DNA from: JASHVB01 sp035508435
GTDB lineage: Bacteria > Pseudomonadota > Alphaproteobacteria > Acetobacterales > Acetobacteraceae
Assembly (NCBI GenBank): GCA_035508435.1
Contig: DATJNA010000115.1
Span: 1 to 64,000, forward strand
Reading direction: 5' to 3'
DNA: 64,000 nt
Part shown: one piece after another, positions 46,804 through 56,400 of the stretch
How positions within the stretch are numbered: the stretch's first letter is position 1
Layout: every line of letters starts with the position of its first letter
Notes under the pieces: generated by a model
Told to the model about the DNA's origin: nothing
Database searches by the model: none
Seen by the model: the letters and a program-made list of their open reading frames with translations, nothing else
Program-made: the position numbers and the translations under genes

Positions 46804-49416
46804 TCAGATCACCCCTTCCTCAGCCAGCCGTTCGACATCCGACGTTGACATGCCCAACAGGTTAGAGAGCACCCATTCATTGTCCTCGCCGTAGCAGGGT
46901 GCACCGCGGTTGGTGGGGCCCCCGATATAGGCAGGAGTGCGGCCGAACTTCATTGGCAACTCGTAGATCGGCCAGGTGCCGATCTTGGTGCCGGTGACTT
47001 CGGTCAGCCATTTCAAATGCCGCAGTTGCGGGTCGCGGTCGCAACGGTCCTCGGCGTTCTGGCAAACGCCTGCCGGAACGCCTGCGCGCTGGAGACGGAC
47101 CATGAGCTCGAACGGTTCCTGCGTCGCGGTCCACGCCTGCACCGCGGCGTCCAGCGCATGCTGGTGTGCCAGCCGCGATTCCAACGTCGCGAAGCGGCGG
47201 TCGTGCAGCCATGCCTCTTGCCCCGCCAGATTCGCCAGCGCGCGCCACTCCACATCGGTGAAGCAGGCGATGGCGATCCAACGGTCCGTCCCGGCACAGC
47301 GATACGCGCCGTGCGGCGCGGCCGCCTTGTACGGCGAGCGGTTGCCGTAGCGCGACCACACCCGGTCATTCGCCGACCAATCGAGAATCGTTGTTCCGGT
47401 CAAGAACAATCCCGATTCGCATTGCGACGCATCGATCCACTGACCTTGCCCGGTGCGCTCGCGCCAGTACAGCGCGCCGAGCAAGGCCAGCGCGTAGCCG
47501 TAGGCGCCCATCCAATCGAGATAGGAATAGCCCCAGCCCACCGGCATCGCCGGATCGGGGAGGCCCGACATGTCGCCCTGGCCTGCGAACGCCGCAGCCA
47601 CCGGGCCCACGGTGCGCATTCGACCGTACAGCCCGTGTACGCCCATGCCGGACTGCTGGATATAGATGATGTCCGGGCGGATCGACTTCATCACGTCATA
47701 GCCGAGGCCCAGGCGTTGCAGCACGCCTGGCGAAAAGCCTTCCGCGACCACATCGCAAATGCGCACCAGATCCTTGGCGATCTGCAAGCCTTTCGGGTGG
47801 CGAATGTTCAACGAAATGCCGCGCTTGCCGGCGTTCTTGTTGTTGAACTGCCCGCCCATGTCGTGGTCCTTCACCCCGGGCAGCGGGCCGGTGGCGGCGT
47901 CGCGTGCAGCGCGTCCGCCGATGGGCGCCATGGCGGCCAGGCGCGTGTCGGGATTGTCCTTCCATTCCACCTTGAAGCCTTCCGCACCCATCGCGGCGAG
48001 GAACCGTGTGCCGCCGGCCGAAGCCAGGAACCAGGCGAAATCCAGGATCTTCACGCCCTGCAAGGGAAACGGCTTGTTGTGCAGCGCCGACAGACGCGGG
48101 TTCGGGTTGCCGCGCGGCTGTGCCGGCACGGTCGGGCGACGCGGTGAGGCCGACAGCACCGCTTCGGTGTCCTCGCCCAACAGCGGCGCACGCCGCCCGA
48201 CCTGCCAGCTCGTCACGGTGCTGAGCCATTTGCTGGTGGGATAGCGGAAGCTGCGACTCTGTTCCGGATGCGGCACGTCAGCAAAGCTCTTGCGGCGCAG
48301 CCAATGTTCGTCGAGCGCATTCTCGTGCGGCTTGCGCAGCGGCGCCCAGAGCAATCCGGCATCCTGCGCCTCGCGCCAGGGCATGTCGGCATAGGTCCAG
48401 GCGCGAATGAAGCGTTGCACCACATCGAGCATGTGGGCACGCGCCTCGTCGCCGGCCGCGGAACCGGGCACCTGACGACCCTTCAGGTCGGCGTCCGGCG
48501 GGGGCGGCTGCAGATCGGCCTGCATTCCATAGTTGGTTAACAGCGGCACCAGGTTCTTCAGGTCCCGCGCGCCCATGCCATGTGACATGAACCAGCGGCC
48601 GTCCTTGGTGTGGCAGATGCTCGGCGAGTGATTCGGGGTTTCCACCGCATGGCGATTGGTCGACCGCCACAATGGCACGCGCCGCATCACCCAGTGCATG
48701 ATGTCGAGCTCGGGATTTTTCGACACCGCCTCGTGTACCGCGACCGAAACGTCCTGACCTTCACCGGTGCGGTGCCGGTGAATCAGCGCGGCGATGATGC
48801 CGGTGGCCAATTGCTCGCCGGCGATGTGATAGGCGTGCCACATCTGCGGTGCGATCGGCGGCGTGTCGTATTGCAACTTCGGATCGGGATCGTAGCCGCA
48901 ATTCATCATCACCCCGCCCAGTGCGAGGTGGATCAGGTCGGAGCCCTTGAAATGCGCCCATGGCCCGTCATCGCCGAATGGCGTGATGCGCGCGGTGACC
49001 AGCGTGGGGAAGCGCGCATTCAACGCGGCGCGGTCCAGCCCCAGCACCTGATTTAGCGCACCGCACGATGAATCGAGCAGGATGTCGGCGCCTTCCAGCA
49101 GATGCAGCAGCCGCTGCCGTGCCGGTGCTTCCCGCAGGTCGAGCACTACGGACTGCTTGCCGCGGTTGTAATTCCAGAAAAACAACGAGCGTTCCAGGCC
49201 GGGCTGGTCCTCCAGGTACGGGCCGATGCGGCGCGTGGCATTGCCTTCCGGTGGCTCAATCTTTACCACCTCGGCACCGAGACCGGAGAGTAATAGCCCG
49301 GTGTATTCGGCGCGCTCATCCGCGATTTCAACAACCCGCAGGCCAGAAAGCATGCCGGGACCGGCATTGCCCATCATCTCGCCCGGCCCGCGTTCGATCG
49401 CGCTGGCATCTGACAT
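46804..49416 (-). CDS. Two-domain (tandem) CaiB/BaiF CoA-transferase-like protein
   Basis: The 870-residue product is two class III CoA-transferase folds in one chain. The first (about 20-440) starts LSGLRVVEIADERAEYTGLL; the second (about 490-870) starts LQGVKILDFAWFLASAGGTR. Each has the GxEVVKIE or GFKVEW-like segment and a G(R)TGxGQ segment. A candidate catalytic Asp is in the second half (YSYLDWMGAYG); the equivalent place in the first half (MWHAYHIAGEQ) has none, so the first half may be structural. GAGGAGGAAACGCG before 49416 sets the start. It is divergent from an AMP-ligase/MaoC pair, suggesting shared acyl-CoA metabolism. Confidence 0.85.
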   Translation of the reverse strand: MSDASAIERGPGEMMGNAGPGMLSGLRVVEIADERAEYTGLLLSGLGAEVVKIEPPEGNATRRIGPYLEDQPGLERSLFFWNYNRGKQSVVLDLREAPARQRLLHLLEGADILLDSSCGALNQVLGLDRAALNARFPTLVTARITPFGDDGPWAHFKGSDLIHLALGGVMMNCGYDPDPKLQYDTPPIAPQMWHAYHIAGEQLATGIIAALIHRHRTGEGQDVSVAVHEAVSKNPELDIMHWVMRRVPLWRSTNRHAVETPNHSPSICHTKDGRWFMSHGMGARDLKNLVPLLTNYGMQADLQPPPPDADLKGRQVPGSAAGDEARAHMLDVVQRFIRAWTYADMPWREAQDAGLLWAPLRKPHENALDEHWLRRKSFADVPHPEQSRSFRYPTSKWLSTVTSWQVGRRAPLLGEDTEAVLSASPRRPTVPAQPRGNPNPRLSALHNKPFPLQGVKILDFAWFLASAGGTRFLAAMGAEGFKVEWKDNPDTRLAAMAPIGGRAARDAATGPLPGVKDHDMGGQFNNKNAGKRGISLNIRHPKGLQIAKDLVRICDVVAEGFSPGVLQRLGLGYDVMKSIRPDIIYIQQSGMGVHGLYGRMRTVGPVAAAFAGQGDMSGLPDPAMPVGWGYSYLDWMGAYGYALALLGALYWRERTGQGQWIDASQCESGLFLTGTTILDWSANDRVWSRYGNRSPYKAAAPHGAYRCAGTDRWIAIACFTDVEWRALANLAGQEAWLHDRRFATLESRLAHQHALDAAVQAWTATQEPFELMVRLQRAGVPAGVCQNAEDRCDRDPQLRHLKWLTEVTGTKIGTWPIYELPMKFGRTPAYIGGPTNRGAPCYGEDNEWVLSNLLGMSTSDVERLAEEGVI

Positions 49417-49639
49417 CGCGTTTCCTCCTCTATCCACCGGAGCGCGCACCGAGCCGCGCCCTGCTCCCATGACAATGTGTGGCATGTTGCCGGCAGTGGG
49501 CCAGTCACCGCAATGGTGGACGGGCGTGGCAAAGAGGCATTCGTGACACGGCGGACACTCTGCTGCGACGCCGATTGTTCCGAGCCGATGCCGATCGCCA
49601 CGCTTTGACAACATCGACGCCGCAGCCTTAGCTGGCCAG

Positions 49640-51193
49640 ATGCCGAAGTTGACCGAATACACCCGCTACCAGGACGCGCAGCGCGAATTCTCTTCGGCGC
49701 GGCTGTGGGTACTGTTCCAGGGCGACCGCTCGCATCTGAATATCGCCCATGAATGCGTCGACCGGCACGCGGCGGATCCCACCCGCGTCGCCATCTGGAT
49801 AGCGTTCGCCGATGGCCACGACGAACGCCTCACGTTCCGCGCCATTGCCGAACGTTCAGCGCAGTTCGCGCACTGGCTGGCAGCGCAAGGCATCGGCAAG
49901 GGCGAGCGGGTTGCCATCATGCTGGAGCCGTCGCTCGCCTTCTATGCGGCATTGTTCGGCGTCATGAAGGCCGGCGCGGTTGCCGTGCCATTGTTCACAT
50001 TGTTCGGCCCCGATGGCGTGCGTCTGCGGATCGACGACTGCACGCCGCGGCTGCTGGTGACCAATGCGGAGAAGGCGCACGCTCTGGGCGATCTGCCCGG
50101 CATCGGCGTCGCGATCGGCGACGACGAGTTCATGCGCGCGCTCGCCGCCTATCCCACAAACTTCGTGCCGGATACCGCTCCCGACGACATGGCGATCTAT
50201 CAGTACACATCCGGCACGACGCGCGAACTCCCGGAAGCCGTGCGCCATACGCACCGCGCCATCGTGACGCTGATGGTCGCCGCGCTGTACGGCACCGGCA
50301 TTCGCCCCGGCGACCGGTTCTTTTGTCCGTCGTCGCCGGCCTGGGGGCATGGGTTGTGGCATGGCACCCTCGCACCGCTGGCGCTCGGTGTGCAAACCGG
50401 CACGTTCTCCGGCAAATTCGACCCGGCGCTGCTGCTGCGCGCGCTGCAGGCGTCGGGTACCACGAACCTTTCCGCCGCGGCGACGCATTTTCGGCTGATG
50501 AAGACCAGCGAGGCCGCCGACCGCTACGAGATGCGGCTCGACAAGATGTCCTTCACCGGCGAGCCGATCGATGCCGATACGCTGGCCTTCGCCGAGCGCC
50601 GTTTCGGCACGACACTGTGCAGCATGTACGGCACCACCGAGGTCGGCGTGCTGCTGGTGAACTATCCGGGCGCCAGCGATTTCGTCGTCAGGCCTGGCGC
50701 TCTCGGCAAGCCAGTGCCCGGCATGCGCGTCGAGGTGCAACGGCCGGACGGCACACCCTGCGCGCCGGAAGAGATCGGTGAAATCAAGGTATGGCGCCGC
50801 GACGGCTGGTTCTCGACCAAGGATCGCGGACGCATCGATAGCGACGGCTATTTCTATCACGCCGGACGCGCGGATGATGTCATCATCTCCGCCGGCTGGA
50901 CGATCGGCGCGATGGAAGTGGAGGCGACCCTGCTCGGGCACCCGGCGGTGCAGGAAGCCGCGGTGATCGGCGTTCCCGATACCACGCGCGGCCAGGTGGT
51001 GAAGGCGTTCATCGTGACCGATCGCGCACCCAATCCCGCCCTCACCGCCGAGCTGCAGGATTTCGTGCGGGCGCGGCTGAGCCAGCACGAATACCCCCGC
51101 CTCGTCGCATTCGTCTCCGAGCTTCCCAGGACGCCGGCGGGCAAGGTCAACCGCAAGGCGCTGCGCGATCGCGAAGCCGCCACCCGTGCCTGA
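49640..51193 (+). CDS. AMP-forming acyl-CoA synthetase-like enzyme
   Basis: This 517-residue ANL-family ligase would activate a carboxylic acid as an adenylate and pass it to CoA. It has MYGTTEVG, STKDRGRIDSDGYFYHAGR, DDVIISAGWTIG and a C-terminal PAGKVNRKALRD with the catalytic Lys. The phosphate-binding loop is unusual: YTSGTTRELPEAVRHTHRA, where most members have TSGTTGxPKG. The acid substrate is unknown. The gene precedes the MaoC-type dehydratase by 13 bases, so both are co-transcribed. No strong ribosome site is visible before 49640. Confidence 0.85.
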   Translation: MPKLTEYTRYQDAQREFSSARLWVLFQGDRSHLNIAHECVDRHAADPTRVAIWIAFADGHDERLTFRAIAERSAQFAHWLAAQGIGKGERVAIMLEPSLAFYAALFGVMKAGAVAVPLFTLFGPDGVRLRIDDCTPRLLVTNAEKAHALGDLPGIGVAIGDDEFMRALAAYPTNFVPDTAPDDMAIYQYTSGTTRELPEAVRHTHRAIVTLMVAALYGTGIRPGDRFFCPSSPAWGHGLWHGTLAPLALGVQTGTFSGKFDPALLLRALQASGTTNLSAAATHFRLMKTSEAADRYEMRLDKMSFTGEPIDADTLAFAERRFGTTLCSMYGTTEVGVLLVNYPGASDFVVRPGALGKPVPGMRVEVQRPDGTPCAPEEIGEIKVWRRDGWFSTKDRGRIDSDGYFYHAGRADDVIISAGWTIGAMEVEATLLGHPAVQEAAVIGVPDTTRGQVVKAFIVTDRAPNPALTAELQDFVRARLSQHEYPRLVAFVSELPRTPAGKVNRKALRDREAATRA

Positions 51194-51206
51194 CAGGAGT
51201 TTCATA

Positions 51207-52346
51207 ATGCCTTCCCATTCGACGCGGTATTTTCCGGCGATCACCGACGCGGCGCTGGATGCCCTGCGCAAACGCATTGGCGCGCCGATCGAGGATAGCG
51301 TCGAACCCTGGTGCTACGAGGCGACACGCGACAATATCCGCCACTACGCACATGGCATCGGTGACGACAATCCGCTGTGGTGCGATCCGGCCTATGCCGC
51401 GAAGACGCGCTATGGCGGCATCGTCGCACTTCCGAGTTTCCTGTTTGCGACCAGCAGGATCGTGTCGGGCTATGTTGGCGGGCTGCCAGGCGTGCATGCG
51501 ATGTGGGCCGGCGCGGACTGGACCTGGCACAGGCCGGTGCTGCGCAATGAGGAAATCCGCACGGAATCCTTCTTGAAGGACCTGGTTGAACACCAGACAC
51601 GTTTTGCCGGCCGCGCGGTGCAGCAGATCTATCACGTCAGGTTCTTCAACCAGCACGGCGATGCGGTGGCCGAGGCGGATAGCTGGTGCTTTCGCACCAA
51701 CCGCGATGAGGCGCGCGAGAAGGGCACGAAATACACGGAAACACGCGAAAAACCCCCGCTCGCCTACAGTGAGCAACAGCTTGCCGAGATCTACCGCCAT
51801 TATCATGAGGAGGCAGTGCGCGGCGCAACGCCGCGTTATTGGGAAGACGTGTCAGTCGGCGATGCTCTGCCGGTGATGGTGAAGGGGCCGATGACGGTGA
51901 CCGGCTTCATCGCCTATGCGCAGGGCTGGGGCGGGCTCTACATCCGCGCCAACAAGCTTGCCTGGCGGCTCGTCCACGCGCATCCGGGGCTGGGGATCAA
52001 AAACCGCTTCGGCATTCCGGATTGCCCGGAACGGGTGCATTGGGAAGAGGAATTCGCGCATATGGTCGGCGCGCCCGGCGCCTATGATTACGGGCCCGAG
52101 CGTTGCTCCTGGCTGACCCATCACATCACCAACTGGATGGGTGACGACGGGTTCCTGCGCCGTGCGCACTGCCAGATACGGCGGCACAATCCCGCGGGCG
52201 ATACGTTGTTCATAAGGGGCAGCGTGACGCGGAAGTTTCAGCAAGATCGGCGGCAGCTTGTGGAGATCGCGCAGGAAGCGCGCAACCAGGATGACGAGCT
52301 GTCGGCAACCGGAAGCGCCGTCGTTGAATTGCCTTCGCGCGGCTAA
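51207..52346 (+). CDS. MaoC-type double hot-dog dehydratase/hydratase
   Basis: This 379-residue protein has an N-terminal FAS1-like dehydratase part (HYAHGIGDDNPLWCDPAYA, then YGGIVALPSFL) and a C-terminal MaoC-like hot-dog (YWEDVSVGDALPVMVKGPMT). It probably hydrates or dehydrates an acyl-CoA made by the ligase upstream. AGGAG lies six to seven bases before the ATG at 51207. Its TAA stop overlaps the TAG stop of the convergent hydrolase by four bases. Confidence 0.83.
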   Translation: MPSHSTRYFPAITDAALDALRKRIGAPIEDSVEPWCYEATRDNIRHYAHGIGDDNPLWCDPAYAAKTRYGGIVALPSFLFATSRIVSGYVGGLPGVHAMWAGADWTWHRPVLRNEEIRTESFLKDLVEHQTRFAGRAVQQIYHVRFFNQHGDAVAEADSWCFRTNRDEAREKGTKYTETREKPPLAYSEQQLAEIYRHYHEEAVRGATPRYWEDVSVGDALPVMVKGPMTVTGFIAYAQGWGGLYIRANKLAWRLVHAHPGLGIKNRFGIPDCPERVHWEEEFAHMVGAPGAYDYGPERCSWLTHHITNWMGDDGFLRRAHCQIRRHNPAGDTLFIRGSVTRKFQQDRRQLVEIAQEARNQDDELSATGSAVVELPSRG

Positions 52347-53224
52347 GGCCGGGTCCGCGCCAGCATCTCCAGCAGCATCGCATTCACCGTCACCGGCGCT
52401 TCGTAGGCGATCCAATGTCCGCCGCCCGGAATCATCCGCACATCGGCTTTCGGACGGCGTTCGCGCACCACCGCGACGCGCTCCGGCGCACGCGGATTGG
52501 CCGGCGCATCGAGCTCGCCCCAGATCGCATTCAGCGGCGCCTCCACCCGGTCCAGCGCGCGCCATACCACGCCGCTGCGCGACAGGGTGGGCGTCTTCAG
52601 GCGCGAGCGCACCGTGTTCCAGTCCTGGATCGCCAGCGCCAGGTCGTCGATCTTCGCCGGATCGGCGATCATCAGGCGGCTGAGATTGATGCGGTGGGTA
52701 TCGACACGCTCCTGCCCTTCCAGATGGCGCACCTTCAGCAATTCGACGCGGCTGCCGAGCGGGCCGACGCCGCTGCAGCCGATGATCGTCACCGAGCGGA
52801 CCCGCGCGCCGCGCAGCGCACCGATGCAGCTCGCCATCACGCTGCCGAATGAGAAACCCGCCACATCGTAGGTTGTTTCGGTGCCGATCAGCGTGTCGAT
52901 GCCGGCGGCAACAATCTCCGCCACCGCGAAGGCATCATCGCCATTTGGCGGAAAGCTGGACTCGCCAAGCCCGGGCAGGTCGGCCACGAGCAAGCGATAA
53001 TGCTGCGAGAGTTCCGGGATGTTGCGCACCCAGTGGCGCCAGGAGCCGGCGCCGCCATGAAACAATGCCAGCACAGGGGCGGTGCCGCCCGATGCGTCCC
53101 AGATGTGCCACACCATGCTGCCATCGCCACACGGCGTTTCGCGGCGGACCGACTGCGCTTCCAGCCGGTCCAGGATCGTCTGCGGGTCTTCGGTCACCTG
53201 ATCGTTCATGGCCGTTGCGTCCAT
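52343..53224 (-). CDS. Alpha/beta hydrolase
   Basis: This 293-residue hydrolase has an oxyanion HGGAGSWRHW, the nucleophile in AGFSFGSVMAS, an acid region IWGELDAP and the His in PGGGHWIAYEAP. It resembles 3-oxoadipate enol-lactonase and C-C bond hydrolase types. The start is either 53224 (GAGGAG is too close) or an ATG five codons later at 53209 with a better but long spacing; the choice is uncertain. It is convergent with the MaoC gene and divergent from putA. Confidence 0.82.
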   Translation of the reverse strand: MDATAMNDQVTEDPQTILDRLEAQSVRRETPCGDGSMVWHIWDASGGTAPVLALFHGGAGSWRHWVRNIPELSQHYRLLVADLPGLGESSFPPNGDDAFAVAEIVAAGIDTLIGTETTYDVAGFSFGSVMASCIGALRGARVRSVTIIGCSGVGPLGSRVELLKVRHLEGQERVDTHRINLSRLMIADPAKIDDLALAIQDWNTVRSRLKTPTLSRSGVVWRALDRVEAPLNAIWGELDAPANPRAPERVAVVRERRPKADVRMIPGGGHWIAYEAPVTVNAMLLEMLARTRP

Positions 53225-53348
53225 ACTCCTCGCCTGGAAACGCTGGTAACAGGGGAAGGCGGGGCTGTCGAATTGGGGGCGCGTGGGACCAGCACGCGCC
53301 TCGCCATCGTGGGGAGGCCGGCGCACTTGTCATTGTGAGGCGCAAACT

Positions 53349-53441
53349 TGTCATTGCGAGGCCCAGGGGGCCGAAGCAATCTCGGTCGAGTGTGCATCCG
53401 CATGACCCGGATTGTTTCGGCCCTGCGGGCCTCGCAATGAC
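53349..53441. repeat. Dispersed inverted repeat, copy C
   Basis: TGTCATTGCGAGGCCC (53349-53364) is mirrored by GGGCCTCGCAATGACG (ending 53441), the cleanest arms of the four copies. The interior has CAATCTCGG as in copy A. An extra end-like TTGTCATTGTGAGG lies just upstream. It ends 52 bases before the putA start. Confidence 0.85.
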
Positions 53442-53492
53442 GGAGGATTTGCTAATGACGGAATCCCGCACGACCGAAGCCACGGAACCAGC

Positions 53493-56400
53493 ATGACAAC
53501 ATCGGCACCGTTCCGCGATCTGGCCCAGGAGGTGCCGCAGCAGCAATCCCTTCGCGCGGCAATCACCGCCGCTTATCACCGGCCGGAGCCGGAATGCGTG
53601 CCATCCTTGCTCGACCTCGCAGCGCAGCCACCGGAAGCGGCCCAACGCATCGGCGAACTCGCGCGCCGCCTGGTCAGCGCATTGCGTGCCAGGGGCACGC
53701 GGGGCCTGGTGGAGAATCTGCTGCAGGAATACGCCCTGTCGAGCCAGGAAGGCGTCGCACTGATGTGCCTCGCCGAGGCGCTGTTGCGTATCCCCGATAC
53801 GCCGACGCGCGACGCGCTGATCCGCGACAAGATCGCGCATGCAGACTGGCAAAGTCATCTCGGCGGCAGCCATTCCCTGCTGGTGCACGCCGCCACATGG
53901 GGCCTGCTGCTGACCGGCCGCCTGACTGCGACCGCCAGCGAGACCGGGCTGGTCTCGGCCCTGACAAGGCTGATCGCGCGCGGCGGCGAGCCGCTGATCC
54001 GGCGCGGCCTGAACGTCGCCATGCGGCTGATGGGCGAGCAATTCGTCCTCGGCCAGACCATCGGCGAAGCGTTGGCCAACAGCCGCCGCCTGGAGTCGAA
54101 AGGCTTTCGCTACTCCTATGACATGCTGGGCGAGGCCGCGCTGACCGCCGCCGACGCCGAGCGCTATGTCGCCGACTACCGGAACGCCATCGACGCCATC
54201 GGCACGGCCGCTAACGGACGCGGCATTTACCAAGGCCCCGGCATCTCGGTGAAGCTGTCTGCCCTGCATCCGCGCTACACCCGCGCCCAACGGGCACGCG
54301 TCATGTCGGAACTCCTCCCGCGCCTGCTTGCGCTCGCTGCGTCGGCGCGTCGCTACGACATCGGCCTCAACATCGATGCCGAGGAGGCGGACCGGCTGGA
54401 CCTGTCGCTCGACCTGCTGGAAGCGCTGTGCATTGCTCTGGAACTGCGCGGCTGGCATGGCATCGGCTTCGTCGTGCAAGCGTATCAGAAGCGCACGCCG
54501 TTCGTGGTGGATTCCCTGATCGACCTGGCGCGTCGCAGCGGCCACCGCCTGATGGTGCGGCTGGTGAAGGGCGCGTATTGGGACGGCGAAATAAAGCGCG
54601 CGCAGGTGGATGGATTGGAAGGCTTCCCGGTGTTCACCCGCAAGGTGCACACCGATGTTTGCTACCTCGCCTGCGCGCGCAAGCTGCTGGCCGCGCCCGA
54701 TGCGGTGTTCCCGCAATTCGCCACGCATAACGCGCAGACACTGGCTTCGATCGCCGTGATGGCGGGTACGGAGTTCCGTCCCGGACAATACGAATTCCAA
54801 TGCCTGCACGGCATGGGTGAGCAACTGTATGAGGAGGTCGTAGGCTCGCACAAGCTGAACCGCCCCTGCCGCATCTATGCGCCGGTTGGTACGCACGAGA
54901 CCTTGCTGCCGTATCTCGTCCGTCGCCTGCTGGAGAACGGAGCGAACACCTCGTTCGTCAACCGGATCGCCAACCGTCAGGTGCCGGTGGAATCGCTGAT
55001 CGCTGATCCCGCGGTGGAGGCGCACGCCATCGAACCGCTCGGTGCGCCGCATCCGATGATTGTCGCGCCCCGCAACTTGTTTGGTGCGGCACGGGCCAAC
55101 GCCGCGGGATTCGACCTGAGCAATGAGCAACGGCTGGCATCGCTCGCCGCGGCCGCAATCGTTAGCACCGAAATGACGTGGCAGGCCGAGCCGATTCTCG
55201 CGACGGATGTCCCCGCCGGCTTGCACCGCGACGTCATCAATCCCGCCGACCATCGCGACCGCGTCGGCAGGGTGACAGATGCAACGCCAGCCGCGATCGA
55301 GGCGGCACTCGGCAGCGCCGCGACGGCCGCGCCAATCTGGGCGGCCAGCCCGCCTGTCGAACGCGCCACGGCACTGCGTCACGCCGCCGATCTATTGGAG
55401 GCGCGTCTGCCGACGCTGGTTGGCCTGATCGTCCGCGAGGCCGGCAGGACTCTGCCCGCGGCAATCGGCGAGGTGCGCGAGGCAGTCGATTTCCTCCGCT
55501 ATTACGCCGGCGCAGTCGCGCCGATAGCAGATGGCGATGCGCGGCAACAAATCGACACCCCCGGCACTGTGCCCTACGGGTTCGATAACGCGACGCATCG
55601 CGCGCTCGGTCCGGTCGTCGCCATCAGCCCCTGGAACTTCCCATTGTCGATCTTCCTCGGGCAGGTCGCGGGCGCGCTCGCCGCGGGCAACGTGGTGGTG
55701 GCGAAGCCGGCCGAGGAAACCCCGCTGATTGCTGCCACCGCCGTGCGGCTGCTGCACGAGGCCGGCGTGCCGCGCGGCGCGGTGCAACTGCTGCCAGGCG
55801 ATGGTGCCGTCGGCGCCGCGTTGGTTGCCGATGCGCGCGTGCGCGGCGTGGTGTTTACCGGCTCGATCGAAGCGGCGCGATCGATCCAGCGCAGCATTGC
55901 CGAGCGGCTCGATCCGCATGGCGCGCCAATCCCGCTGATCGCGGAAACCGGCGGGCAGAACGCGGTGGTGGTGGACTCATCGGCGCTGCCAGAGCAAGCG
56001 GTGGCCGACATCGTGACTTCGGGATTCGACAGCGCCGGTCAACGTTGTTCCTCGCTGCGCATCCTGTTGGTGCAGTATGAGATCGCCGATCGGCTGCTGG
56101 AGATGCTGCATGGCGCAATGCAAGAGCTGCGCGTGGGGCGGCCGGACCGGTTGGATACCGACATCGGTCCGGTGATCAGCGCCGAAGCGCGCGGCACGAT
56201 CCGGCGCCACATCGAAACGATGCGCGCGCGCGGCTTCTCCGTGTTCTCAACGGAGCTTTTGCCCGACTGCGCCGACGGCACTTTCGTCGCACCTACGCTG
56301 ATCGAGGTCCCCGATCCGTCGGTGCTCGCCCGCGAAGTGTTCGGGCCGGTGGTACACGTCGTGCGCTACCGCCGGCATGAACTGGACGCGATGATCGACG

